Assembly (NCBI RefSeq): GCF_029962835.1
Contig: NC_080589.1
Location: 23,798,586-23,862,585 of the forward strand
Length of the DNA stretch: 64,000 nucleotides
Direction of reading: 5' to 3'
From: Magnolia sinica
Taxonomy: Eukaryota; Streptophyta; Magnoliopsida; Magnoliales; Magnoliaceae
Part shown: piece by piece, positions 10,996-25,500 of the stretch
Layout: every line of letters begins with the position of its first letter
How positions within the stretch are numbered: position 1 is the stretch's first letter
Program-made: the position numbers and the translations under genes
The notes under the pieces: model-generated
What the model was told of the DNA's origin: nothing
The model's input: only the letters and a program-made list of their open reading frames with translations
The model's database searches: none

Positions 10996-13900
10996 GTTTA
11001 ATTTTCTTTTATTGTCAATTTGAATTTTGTTTTCGTTTGTAGTTGTGTATATGCTTTTTATGTGAGATTGTCATTTTAGTTTATGTTTTAGTAAGGATTG
11101 TTAGTGGTTGTATGTTGATTTTGATATCTTGGTCGATGTTCGAACTACTCGTGACTCTGAATCAAGCTGTGAAAGCAGGGTTGATTTGGTACTTGGTTGA
11201 GTTGAGTGTGGTGAGTCAGGTGTTGACTGAGTGAAATCTTTCGAGCTTTCGGTTTGTTTCGGAAAAGTGGTTGAGTCCGTGGGTTTAGTCTGAGTAGCGA
11301 GTAATCAGTAAAACTAGTTTTCACTGAGTCTACTCATCAATTTTTTGAATCATGATCGTCTTGTGGGTATCGCTGAAAAGTTCTGTTTTTTTATACTGGG
11401 TGGAGAGTTCTGCTAATCTTACATGCTGGCACATGTGTGAAAAGCTCAAACATGTATGATTCCCAAGCAGTTCATCAAGTATGCTCCACCATGTATTTGA
11501 CATGGTCCAAAAAATCGAGTTGATTGGTTGATCGTAACTGCTTGATTTGAGGGGAAAGATGGTTTACGCATTCGACGCTCAAATCGGTCATTTCCCATTG
11601 ACCCAGGTTTTGGGCAGGGGACATCCATGGTGGGCCCCACCCAATGAGCACGTACACATTTCCTATTTCACTCGTTTGCTCACATGTAGGATTAGCGAAC
11701 CTCATTGGAAGAATACTTTTCTGCTTGATGCTTGAAAAGTTCACTGATATAGCATGTTTCCTACTTGAATTATTTTTCAAAATTTGAATTTCATAGATTG
11801 ATATTGTAGTATTCTTGAAAGGAAGCGATCGGTATCTTGGCATTGTGGATTGATAAATCCTGTTTTGGAATTACTTCCTCACATTTGTGGGTATTAATTA
11901 ACTGATTTTTCCTTCTTTTTTTTTTTTAACTAGTCTTTGAACCTGTAAATGTGATTTTCTCCTACAGTTTTTTAGTATTGCAACAAGAATCTTTGATTTT
12001 ATCCATGTAAGAGGAGAAGTTTCGGAGATGCCAAGGGAGATGTTTCGAGCGGAGAACTGTTATTCCAGCATGTGTTGCTCTCCCTGTTTATTAAGTTGTT
12101 GAGTGCATAAGCCCATAAGCCACAGAGCCGAGCCGATCATAGATAGAGAGAAAAAGAAAGAAAGAAAAGAATGAATGTTATTTGATTTGCCGAAATTGTT
12201 TATATTGGTTTGTTTAGGTTGATTTTGGTTTTGTTTCTGGTTATTCATTTCATTTTGTATACCCTTGTAGAAAGATGGCGCTGCCAGACGGTTTGTGCTG
12301 TGTGCTATTTTGAATAAGAAAACATCCTTAAATATTACCATCTTGCAGGCGATTACAATAAATGCAAATGCATGGACCAATGCCGGGCATTCTGTGAATC
12401 AAGTGTATGACATTCTTTACATGATGGATCGTGACGACATTCCAGTTGGAATAGGAGGTGAAGGTGGTATTTCATCAAATGGTACCATAGACCCCAATGT
12501 GGGCGGATATCTTCCTTTGATTGAGCAGGTACAATGAAAACCTTCTTCATCTTTCCCATGTCTACATTATTGCAGAATAATTTTGAATATCATTTCAACT
12601 ATTTCCAGCATAATTCGGTAATATCTTGTCATGCCACACTTGGAATACCTTTTATTTAACGCGTGTTTGGGTGTAACCCCACATTGTGGTTTGTGGGGCT
12701 TCCCAAGCACCTTTTTGAGTTTGGTACAGCTAAAATAGGAAAAGGTAGTGAATGGGCGTCTCTTTTGCTTCCTTTTCTGCTCATAACATGATGAAGATGA
12801 GAATGAGAAAGTCTCCTCCTCATCTCAACCACAATTTGGTGATTGTTCATCCTATCTGCCTTAACCAAGAACATCCAATCAGTCATTCAGTCCATAAACA
12901 CAACCTTTATTTTCACGATTGTTGGTGACGTTTTGGACTTCCGACAGGGTATCTCGACGGCAGGCGGTTGTCGATATAGACAAGCTATTCCTATAGGACT
13001 TGGAGGACGGTTGGATATAGATTCCAATTTCGGCATACGTAGAGGGTTCCTTCCGCAGGTACAAATGTCAAGGCAATGGTACCGAACTTAATCCACCTTT
13101 CATTTGTCGCTTATTAATCAAACTACCATTTTCTATGGATTTGGGTTCCATACAATGGCACTACCAACATTTGTTTTTTTTTTTTTTTTAAATTTTTTAA
13201 AATTTTTAAGTTTCAATCGTATTCTAGATTATAGGTTTTGTTGTCATGTGTTGTGCTGTACTCTTTCGAGCCCTCTCCATTGAAATGACTCAAGCTGCAA
13301 TATATTATTTTTCTGCTTATCATGGAACAGTTAGCATCTCATCTCTCCTCATCTTTTTTATTTGATTTCATGCAATTACATCTGCACTTTCATATCGAGT
13401 AGTTTTAAAACACATTGCTCAATGAGAGGATCTTTAAACTATGTTTTTTGCGCACGTGCCTCTATTTTTTCCACTCAAAAAGAGGATCTTTAAGAAGTAC
13501 TATTCTAGCTCCAAATGTGAAAAACAGGTGCATCCCTAAAAAGTGGGGGTGCACTTAGTGGCTCCATGATGCAAAGAGGACCAATTGCAAGAAGCGTGTG
13601 ATGAAGATGTGATTCCCAGAAACCCAATTTGTGGGTCCTGTGGCCCGTTTGTTAGACTCCATGTGTAGACTTGTGTTTAGAGATTTTTAAGGAGTGATGG
13701 GTCCCTTGTGTTTGTGGTTTTGGAGTCTTTATTTAGTAAGGATTTTGGGGTATTCTTATGTATCATTAATTAATTGTTAGTTTTCTATTTTGGGAGATTT
13801 TTAGGAAATGATTTACATCTAAATAATAGTTGTCTATTGTATGATCTATTGGGATCTATGTTCTGTATTTTGGCCTATATAAATGCTTCTAAGGAGAGAG

Positions 13901-16464
13901 TTGATTAATAATGAGAATGGAATGAAAACAGTGTGAGTTTAGGGAGAAAATATTCTATTGCAAAGGGAAAACCCAAAAAAATCAATATCTTTGATTTCTT
14001 TTTTTTTTTTTTTTGGGTTGTGCAAAAATCGCTGCTTCTCTTATTCTTTTCTTATTTCACATCCATCCTACATCTGTGTGTTGTCTAAAATTTTCTCCTT
14101 AAAAAAAAAAAAACTCAATCAGTTACCTATTGATTGTTATATTGTCCTGACTGTTGGATGTACTGAAAATACTCTTGAGCCTTTTTCTTTTGCTTTTTTT
14201 TTTTTTTTCAGTAATATTCTTCTTCTCAGAACAGAAAAAAAAAAAAAGTTCTTGAAGCTACACAAACTATTGTGAATTCTACAGAAACTGAAAGGTTTTG
14301 TTGAGCACTTCTGACAGCTATACACTATTCTGAGATTGTTGTGTTCAATCACTTTCTGTGATAGACTCTCTTGAGGTTCACCAATGGAAGTATGATTTCT
14401 GTAAGGCAACTGTAGTTTTTTTTTTTCTTTTTGGTTTCTCTTACATCTTTATAGAGGCAAGAAAAAAATTAGAAAAGACTTGGGAAATTTTAATGCATCC
14501 AGGACCATGCACGAGTTCAAAGGATGCATCCAAGCCATGCAAGCTGCTGTCAGAGTGCATATGAGGCCTCATATTAGGTCATTAAACAATCATGATCAAA
14601 GACACATCCAACCGTCCAGATTTAAGATCTAGGTGATCCGAGTTTCCTGATCATAAATCTGGAGCACAAACAAGGTCCATGTTGCTCTGATGGAAAAGCA
14701 GACCACATGGTAGTCCTGATTAGTATTTTGGCCAAGATTAGAATATGATTTATATTGATGATTAGTAAAGTCTATATTTTTAAGATTTATTTGGATCTCT
14801 TATCTTTCAACTCTTGTTACCATTGTTTGTCCTTGTTTCAACAAATTTGTCATGTGTTTATTTGCTTGAGATTATTGAATCTTGTAAACGAGTTTGCCCC
14901 CAAATTCCCCTTTCGGAGTGTTTCGTTAATTGTGGGAATAAATACATTCTGGGTTGTGACATTCTACAAGTCCTTTTTACATCATTTGGAGAAAACCTTT
15001 GACTAAAAGTGAAAACCAAATACACCACATGAATGCATGTGCTACGCATGTATGTGCACGTGTGTGTGTGTTGTGTAGTGGCAATAATTATAATTTTGTC
15101 CTTCATGAAGATGCGTGTCAAGGAGCATTGGTGTTGAATTTTCAATTGTAGTAGCTTAATGTCTGGATGATCATCTCCATTGCCATTTAAGTTTCGAGGA
15201 GGCTTATTAACTGTTGGGCATTAGGCATTTTGTTAGCTGTCGGTTGTCATAATAGTCCAATTAGCAGTATAGATGCGAAGCATTAGAAAGTTGTTATCAA
15301 TGAAGTGTGTAAGTCCTATATAACTACGAGGCGTGTAGATATTTTCTCGTTGAACTTAGCATACAGAGTTATGTTTGGTTGGGACTTATATGTGGCATTG
15401 TGCCAATACTGATGTAGAAATTGGTGTAGCACATGACGTCATTAACCATAGAGCACAAGGTATGCTTACTATTGGGGTGTAGCACTCGGTGCCGCTACTA
15501 TGTGATATGACTGCTGTTTGGGAGCAAGGCTACCCCAAGTCCTTCACAAAGGCAGATGTATAAGCAAGGTAGCCATGCTTAAGATTTAGTGAAGTGCATG
15601 GGGCCATTGTCATTTAGGAGAAGATGAGTAACACTTAGCGCCATTGTCCTTAGGAGTGGTAGAGTGATAGGTCCTAGATCCAAGTACCGTATGGCTCCAT
15701 TGTTTCGAGCTGGGTAGAAGTGGGCACCCCAATACAAGGTGGCGTGTGGCGCCACCTGTTTTGTTTAGTTAGAGGTTTGAACCTCAACGCAATGGTAGCA
15801 CATGGAGCCCACCTATTTTGGGTAGGCTAAGGCCAACACCTCATGATAAGAGGGAGAGGGACGATCCTCAATCCCCATATGTAGTGTCCCTTTAAGGACT
15901 AGGGAATAGAATAGTCTTGTTTGAGCTCACTTGTGTTCCTTGTGTAGAATTTGGAGAGGAAGGGAGCATTATGCCGAAATGTCTGAATTCTCTGTGTCTT
16001 GTTAATTTTCATTCATTCTCCTTTGGCTCATGGAGATTATATGTACTTAATCACAATCACATACATGAATGGGAAGTCATTCCTGTTGATGTGTTGATTA
16101 GGATATGCCTTGATCTTCTGCACCTTCCACCCTTTTAGAAATCTCTCATGGGATGATAGTTTTTCCTCACGTGTATGTGAGGGGTCTAAGACTCTATTTG
16201 TAAGAATTAGGGTTGGAGTAGTTTAACCCATCATGACTACTACACCAGGAGTCTCCACATATAAGAGTCCACATCTCTCTGAAATATTGTTCATGCATGG
16301 TATAGTTCAAGCACACCACCCCATACATATTTGAAATGATCATAATTACTATAGGGCCCACTGATATGTTGAGTCCAAATAATCCAATGTCAGATCCAAA
16401 CCATTGATTATGCAGGGCCCACCTATTAGAAGCCTTACATTCTCTCACTTGGGCCATATTGATC

Positions 16465-16544
<80 letters not shown>

Positions 16545-19500
16545 CTCGCTTGCTCGCCTTCTTATGTGAGCACCTTTGCACATGTGTCATGGGCACGGAA
16601 TCTGAACGGTCCATGTGACATTACCCCCCCTACTCCCACGCTAATGACCTCATGAATGCAATGAGGGTCCGTACGACTGGAACCTTCGAGGCCCCACATA
16701 GTTTGCCTTTTGAATGATTCAATACAGCCATTCTTTTCCTTTTTTTCGAGCTCTTTCCATTGATTAATCATTTGCATATATACCGTCTTAGAACTTACGC
16801 TCTGAATGGGAAGCACAATAGGCTGACATGTTCGAGTAAGTTGGGCTAGAATCTAGCACTGGCTTTGGCATTAGGTGTTGGAACATGGCCAAAACTGTTG
16901 ATTGTAATGGCCAAATTCAAGAAAGAGATGCCAATACTCACTGATTAAGATGGCCCAATGAATTTGATTCTGGATCAAGGACATATCTAAAGTGGATCTA
17001 TCCACAACATCTCTTATTATGCAAATTAAGCCAACAATGAGACAGAAATTTCTTAATTTCATGCAACAAGAGTAACAAACTTTCTTGCCAAAAATGGTTA
17101 TTTACTAATGTGGCACCCTCCTATTGGTCGAGGAGGATACATGGCGCCTGTCCATTGGTTGATAGGTATGATGCTCTATGATTGGACAACTGTTGTGATG
17201 AAATGCTCGCTCCTCATGCTGATTGGACAATTTCTAATTCCACCAAGCTTGTGCACTCATTCACATTGTCCTTGTAGTGTCTAGCACCAGCTTGAATTGG
17301 TCCCAATGGAGATGGCACCACTTGCTGATTGGGTATGGCGCTATGTCACAAAGTGGCCTAGGGGTACAAGCTACCAGCTATTTATGTTGTAGCTTGATCC
17401 GGCATGCTAGCACTATGGGTTGGCATTGCCTACAGTCCTATTGCAATCTCACCAATCATCCTACAGTTGTTACTACGACCATATCAATCCTCCTCTCCTT
17501 GCTATGGGCATACACTGGATACATTGGGTATTCAGAGACTCTGACTCACATCGTACAACTAGATGAAAGAATTGAAGAAGGATGAGAAAGAAAAAAAAAA
17601 TGAACAGACGATAAGTGAGACATGTGAGGCACTTCAATTGGTGAGAGAACTCGAGGAAATATGATAAAACACAATGAATGACTCGACGACTTAAGATCGC
17701 TAACGTGAGAAGTTCACATGGATCTCAACCTATTGAAAGATCCAACAGGAGACATGTTTGAAAGCATTTCCGTCTAAAAGGAATCCTCCATTGGATTTCT
17801 CGATGGATCTATGATCAGATCTACTGAAGAATAGATGGATTAGAAAATGAATCGACAAAGGGATCCATGGAGTCTCATGAAAAGTTGACAATTGGATTAG
17901 CCATTGCATGATGTTTGTATCGACCAAAATTCATCGATTGATCGATCCATGGATCCACTGATAGATGGATTGTTTGAACCAGGTCTACATTTTTAGATGG
18001 GCATATGGGTCTCGCCAATGTCCAAATTGTACTGTCGTTGGAAACATTGACTATGGCCCGAAAACGAGGGTAGGTTGAACAGATCCAATCATTTAAATTT
18101 AAGATGAGGACCACTTGAGTTTCTAGATTTGGAAACACCCAGTGTCTAGGTTGCTCTGATGGAAGATTTGAGGCAGGACATGAAAATTAACTATGATATG
18201 CAAGACCTCAGGCTTTAGATCAAACTAATTCAGAAACATGCACATAAAATTTCCACATCCCACACAAAAGTTCAAGCATTCAAACGAGGGGAATCTGTGC
18301 GGGTCCAGGTCTACACATGCTAGGGTTAGATCAATAAAAATTATTAGCCAAACGATATTTAGAGGAAAGTGAAAATCATCCACACATGCACAGCAATCAG
18401 TCCCTAATCCAAGGGATTCACCAATTTCAATTCAGAAAACCCTAGGATTAGAAAATGGGCAAATAAACTGAAAGTATTGCAATCTAGGGTTAGGGTTAGG
18501 GGAAAGAGGTATGAGAAGAGTAAAATAGTAGGAATTCAGAACCTGGAGATAGTCCCTACGCACGAACAGCGGGCCAGGCCTGTCGCACGTGCAAGGGGTG
18601 CTGAATGCGGAAAGCACCTCCTTGGCTCTAGTCAGCCAGGGGAGGACTTCAAAACCCCAAAGTTGCGTGTCAATCGGATGCGCGGTCTGCGAGTGGTGCT
18701 CCGCCGAAGTTTCAGCCCTCCTACAGAGCCGGATTCTGGAAATTGGCCGTAGGGAGAAGAACGGCTGCAAAAACTGACAGATTCGAAGCGAGGATGGATG
18801 TAAGGTGAGAAGTATGGATGATAGAAGATGGGGGCAGATCGGGATAGATGTCGCTTCGCACCATGGTAGTTAGCCCTTCGATGAAGATTCATGGCTGCTG
18901 AATTGTCTTAGTTAGTGTTTCAGCCAAGATTAGTTATCAGAATAGATTATGGGGTCTGAAGGATCAATTTGATTGCCCAGATGGTGTATTTGCAATTCTA
19001 CTTTAGTAAAAATGGTCAAAGAGGTGAGGTTTTAGTTAAAATCAATGGTCAAGAGATTCATTAAAAGCGATGTTTCATTACTTTAGCTTTATTATTCAAA
19101 AGGCTGGGGATATGGATGAGGATGCTCCCAATAGAATTTAGATTAAGAGTAGATATGCCTTTGGAGTTTGTGTGATTGTCTCATGTCTATGAAACTCGAC
19201 ATGACTATTTATGAGACATCACTTGACTGGCTATTCTATATGGGCTAGAGATAGTATTGGGCAGTTACAAAGCAACATGAGTAGAGATTGAGTGTTGTAG
19301 AGATGAGGATGTAGAGATGGATCTATGGTAAGACTAGGATGGAGACAATTAAGAATGAGATCTCCTAAGCAGCCTAGGAGTACTTTCAATAAGAGAGAAA
19401 ATGATGGAGAGTAGATTTAGGTGCTTTGGTCATTTCAATAAAGACCGGTATGGCTATAATAAAAAGGAGATAATTGATTAGGCTTGATGGACTTGGAAAA

Positions 19501-22500
19501 AGGATGGGTAAAATACCTAAAAGACTTGGATTGAGGTGGTGACAAAGGCCATGAAGGCTTGTTCACTTGCCAAGAACAGGGCCTTTGTTTGATCAACCAA
19601 TGGCTATAATGACCTTAATGAATTGCTGATGTCAATCGAGATCGATCGGATTGAAGCTCTAGCATCTAACTGGAATTGGTGTTACGGCTTTTGTTGCGTA
19701 TCAACTGACTCTCTCGGCCAACGCTTACATTCTCCGATAGCAGTAGATTCCTCAACCAGAATGTGATTTTGGGGTAGGACAAGCTATTTTAGCCACCCAA
19801 CCCTGCTACGCTGGGTTGCCCACGCTGAATTTGTGAAATACCATCAGATCGATGTTCGAATTACTGTTTTAATTTCGTTTTTACTATTTATAGTAAGTTT
19901 TAGTTTGAGTATAACTCTTCATCCGTTGGGCTTTAGGAGTTGCACCCAACATGAAAAGTGCTTAGAATAGTTAAGGGAACATCATGGTTCAGCCAAATAG
20001 GATACTTACTATTTTTAGCCGAAAACCATGCACAGTAGTAGGAATAGGAATCAAGACCGTCTATAAATAGTTAGTTTACTATTTATAGTAAGTCACGATT
20101 TTTAGGAGTTTTAGTTGTAGTTTAATTCTGAAACTTCTTCCATGTCTTAGTATCCCTATTTAAAGGGGAGTAAACTCGTTTATTCATTCATCAATCAATT
20201 TACGAATTTTCTAGAATTTATTTCTATTATTTCTTGTTTTTTCCTTGTGGATTCGAGAAGTCTCTGTGAAGAGTCCAGAGAAGCTCTGTGGATTTGGAGT
20301 AGTTATCCATGAGGAAGACGGTGATTGACCTCATCACGTTCACCCCCGCGTCACATTTCTAGCTTAACATCAAAGAGTTGATGATATTTTATCCTTGGTT
20401 AGTTGATGGTTGGCCACTTGGTTCTGTATGGTTTGTTATGTTTGATTGTAATATATCTAATGAATTTCTTAGTTTTCAACATTTAGGGGTGATGTTACAT
20501 CATTCTACTTTAATTATTTTGTCCACATTTACATGTTTCATTTTATATTATTGAGAAGCCTTTAATAACAAATACGACAATCGTTATACATGTTTTTGGT
20601 TTTGATCATGCAGTCTTTAACAAGCAGTTGATTCTCAAACCAGGGGCACAGGAAATACTCTCCTCTTCGCCAGCCTACCGCACAGCAAGTGATGATCGAC
20701 GCGATATCTTCAGGACCCATTACTGTGTTTGTTATTGGGGCACATACAAATTTTGCCATTTTCCTTATGAGTAATCCTCACCTGAAGAAGAACATCGAGC
20801 ACATTTATGTCATGGGTGGTGGTGTGAGGTCAAAAAACCCAACTGGGTGTTGCCCTATGAATGCCAGTTCTTCTTGCAAGCCACGGCAATGTGGTGATCG
20901 TGGCAATTTGTTTACAGACTACACTAGCAATCCTTATGCGGAGTTCAACATCTTTGGAGATCCTTTTGCTGCATATCAGGTAATTATCATTCGTTATGTA
21001 CATATTTTTGTGTGTGTTTTATGTGGCCATTGTGAAAACCTGCCACATTTTAAAATTTTAATCTGATAAACAAAATTCCCTAGGCCATCAACAGGTCGGC
21101 TCCAAAGTTCCCAGACCCAATCTAATTGGGGTCAGATTCGGTCTAGTCATTTCAGATACTGGTCTTGTTTTTAGGACCCGGACCTGGATCCTATTGGATT
21201 TTGGGTACCCATTGGGTCCTTGGACCTTAGTTTGAAGTGAGATTTCAATCGTGCTACATCAAATATGGGAATTGATCATCACCTAACACAATTGTGCTAG
21301 TTGGACACATGAGAGGTGTTGTGGCTTGGCAAACCTCATTCCATTGCTAGTATAATTAATACATATGATTAAAATACATAATATTACTGTTAGAATTAAC
21401 CCTTCCCAATTTTAATAGCGTCAAGGATGATGGACCCAGATCTGGACCCCACCAGACCCCCGCCCCCCCCCCCCCCTTTTTTTTTCTGGGTCCAAGTGGT
21501 GGACCAAAACCCAACCCTATTACTAAGAGGGTTGGACCTGGACCCATTACAATAGGGTCGGGTCTGTCAGGTACTCATGGATCCGGGTACCCAGTGACAG
21601 CCCTTTAATGTGCAGTCTATGATAGTATTTATCTTCATCCACCTTATATGGTTTTTTAACACTCAAGCTGCTTACTTGCATGCTAACTATATGCCACATT
21701 CATCCATTCAAGAAAGGGAAACTGAGATAGACTTAATGGGTGTCACGCAGCCAACCAACGGAACGTATTAAAATACGGCTTTTTAGCATTCATATTTTCT
21801 TCAAATGAGAAATATCTTCTTACCCAATATTTAAACGAACTCCATGAAGGTTAGCATAATTTTGAAGAATTTAGGGTGGCATCAGGAGCCTTCAAGGGAT
21901 TTTCATTTGAGATCACTAGAAATATCGGAAACATGGGACTTTTATTTATGGGGTGTGCTCCAGTGATACCAGTTGTACTGGGCGGATGTGGGGCCCACCA
22001 CCCACGTGATGTATTCACATTATCCAACCGTCTATCATCTGCATCCCCTCAGAAAACCACTGGGACCCAAAACCTGATCAAAACTAAGGTGGGCCACAAC
22101 AAAGGGAATGAGATAGGAGGGACACCCACCCTTGAATTTCAGAGGGGTCCACCTGAATCACGAAGCAGCCTGAATTTTGTCTTGAACCTTCATCTGGATT
22201 GGATGAAGAGTATGAACAGGCTGATCATATATGCACAACACACTGGGCTCGCCACTCTAATCAACTGTCGGCATTCCCTTTCAATATGTTCCCTGCACCA
22301 TGGCCCATCTAAATTTTAGATCAGGCAATTTTTTTGGCTCTTGGGACTGTCTGAGGTTATGCATCTTATGGATAGGTCAATTCCATGGACACACACTGGG
22401 CCCCACGTCTGCCCGGTACCACTGTAAGCTTGCAGTGGTAGTGATACCACTGGAACACACCCCTTTATTTATCCTTATGAGGTAAGAATATGAAATCGGT

Positions 22501-25500
22501 GCACACCTTTCCTTTAACGCATTTTTTCTATTGTACCATTTAGCTGAGCGGTTCGTGGTACATGATAGTACATTATTTGGTTGCCTGCATAATGCTTCTT
22601 GGATGTATGACAGTCCTTTTCTTTCTTTTTTCTTTTTTTCCAATGTAGGTATTCCATTCAGGCATTCCGGTTACCCTTGTTCCACTTGATGCAACAAATA
22701 CCATCCCTATAAACGAGGCATTCTTTAAGGCATTTGAACATAGGCAGGATACATATGAGGCTCAGTACTGCTTCCAATCCTTGAAAATGGCCCGTGATAC
22801 TTGGTTTGATAATCAGTTCTATACGGTAATCTTTTTGAAGCAGTATCTTATTTGGTTCCATTTCTCTATTGAATTACTATTTAAAATCTTGCCACGTCTG
22901 ACATCATGACAGATGTTAAATGATTTGGTTCTTGAGTTTGTGATATTATGGGAACTTCTTGCAGAGCTATTTTATGTGGGATTCATTTACTTCCGGCGTT
23001 GCTGTGTCAATCATGCGTAACAAACATGATCATCACGGGGAAAATGAATTTGCTGAGATGGAGCATATGAACATAACGGTGGTTACTTCGAATAAACCAT
23101 ATGGCATATCTGATGGCTCGAATCCGTTCTTTGATGGTCGTGCAACTCCGAAGTTTAATGTACAGAAGGGTGGAGTACACAGTGGTCATGTTCAGATGGG
23201 ACTTCAAGACCCATTTTGCATTGTGAAGAATGGGAAAGGGAAATGCGAGGTAGTTTCTCTTAGCTGGGAACATTAACAAATTGCCACTTTTCTTCATTCT
23301 GTTTTGCTCTTGATCAATAGTTCCTGCCAGCAAAATAAACGGTCAATAGCATGAAAAATGGATGATTAAGATCAGCAATGGAAAAATAGGTCATAATCAT
23401 ATCATCAATCTTTACCATCCATTTGGTGGGCGTGTTTTTGGATATCTTCTTGCTTGCAAGAATCTTTTTTTTTTCAAAAAGACAATGCTAACCATCTGAT
23501 CTGTGAGTTGGAACAATGGTTAGTTTAAAACAAAGGCCAATTTCAGATGATTGGGATCATCCATGCTGTGAAGTTTGTGGGTGGCCTATGAAGAATGCTG
23601 GTCCAAAAGTATGGTGCAGATTAATCATTGGACTGTCCATATGTTCAAGTCGACTGCGTTGTACAATGGCCTACTACAATGCTACTAATCGCATTGGATC
23701 TTCTCTGTCCATCCATACATACATACATATTCATAAATATATACATATTTTTATATAGATGCATAGGATGGCTATTCCCATTGTTAATATGCTAATTTGA
23801 ATTAATGCAAATAGGATGGCTACACAAAGGAGGAAAGTGGTCCAGATTCAGTTCATGTACTTGTTGCACAGAAAGCGAAACCTAACCAGGATCCTGACAG
23901 CCCACTTGACAGAGAATTCTTCGAAAGCTTTTTGGGTGTGAGTATTTATTCTTAATACACTTCTTCCAAGCTGGTTAATGTCATTCTGTTAAAAAAAAAA
24001 ACTTTTATCTCCCTTCAAAATGATATTTGTTAAGAATATATAGCTGATGTTTAAGAAATGCCTATTTTTCCCATTTAATTCGGAGTGATGAATGTGTTTC
24101 TCTAATTACTTGTTATAGATAGATCACCGGCAACATGCTAATGTCAAACTGGATAATCGGAATCCTTTTGGGTGTGTTTGGATGCACTATCAAATTGGAT
24201 TGCAATTGGTTAGTCCAATAAAGTGGTAATAACAATATTGTAATTTCTTTCAGTAGTATCTGTATGGAGTTGTTCTGGACTCCAAATTACAATTACGGTA
24301 CTTTCAAGTTGGACCTGAAGCAAAACATAATTGTGGTTTGTTCCTCATTATGAATATGGAAGCATCATTAGTTTTTCTTGCTGTACACAATGCAGTTCAC
24401 ATGCATAGCCAAATGCAGCCTTAATATTGAAAATTTCTTCGATTTATTTAACCAGATAGCAATATTCAGAGCTCAATCTCAGTTAAAAGTGTCGACTATG
24501 CCCGAAAATCCCCCTGGTGGAACAGTCCCACCCCCTTCAATCTCTGGCCTGCCAGAGGGGGAAATAAAAGGAAAAGAAAAAAAGAAGGAACAGGTCAAAT
24601 ACGATTGAGAAAAGGTCAAAGAATAGATGGCTAGGATCTTCCACTAAACAAGATCCTTGCAAGAAGTTCTATGAACCAATCAGATCAGTGGTTTGGATTC
24701 ACTTAAATGGGCTCCCTGGCCTGCAAATAGGACAGAAAGGGAAAAAGAAAAGAAAAAGAAAAGAAGGAACAGTTCAGATACAATAGAGAAAAGGTCAAAG
24801 AGTAGATGGCTAGGATCTTCCAACAAACGAGATCCTTGCAACAAGCTCTATGAACCAATGAGATCAGAGGTTTGGATCACTTATATGAGCTCCACTACTT
24901 AAAAATTTAAATCCCAATGATTCCACAGATATTATTGGGTTGGGTGTCATATTATTTGTAGGATGTCATATTTTGTCACTTTAGTCTTTGATAGAGCCAA
25001 ACTGTTTTGGGCAATAACTAATCAACTTTAAGGCCATTCAATTCATTATCCATGCAAACTCAAGATTCGAATGCTCGACTAGAGTAAATTTTTGAGTTGT
25101 TATTATTATTATTTTTTAGTTTCATCTGTTTCCTACAAGTACCATTTTGTGTACAATAGTAATTTTTATTTATTTATTTTGCAGGTTCTAAACGCCCCTC
25201 ATCATACTGCGCGGTTTAATTTCGCAACAGAATTTCCTTATTACAGACAAGTTGTATACAAGCCAGATTTTAGGAAACACAAACTGGGAAAACCCATTGT
25301 GTTTGACATGGATATGAGTGCTGGAGATTTCCTAGCTCTTTTCTACTTACTAAAAGTACCTGTTGAAAGAATCGACCTCAAGGTGGATTGTCACTTCATT
25401 TATTGTTGTTTGATGGGCCACAACTTTACACACAAATAAGCACACGCACGCATGTGTAAAATGATCCCATAGAATCGACTGTACCATATAGTTGACCCCA

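Larger units (their letters stand above)
13059..20643 (+). other. NSH3-type gene intron 3 (7.6 kb) packed with repeat remnants
   Basis: No gene. Contents seen: an LTR-like stretch at about 13650-14050 with CCTATATAAATGC, a TA repeat at 16468-16543, a GC-richer stretch at about 18540-18900 of unknown origin, a decayed LINE end at about 19250-19640, and a probable solo LTR at about 19750-20370. The remainder is unassigned. The acceptor is CAAACCAG. Confidence 0.6.
23938..25184 (+). other. NSH3-type gene intron 7 (1.25 kb)
   Basis: Contains a TGTGTTTGGATGCAC-ended MITE at about 24170-24430 and a direct duplication at about 24560-24890. Nothing coding. Confidence 0.65.
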
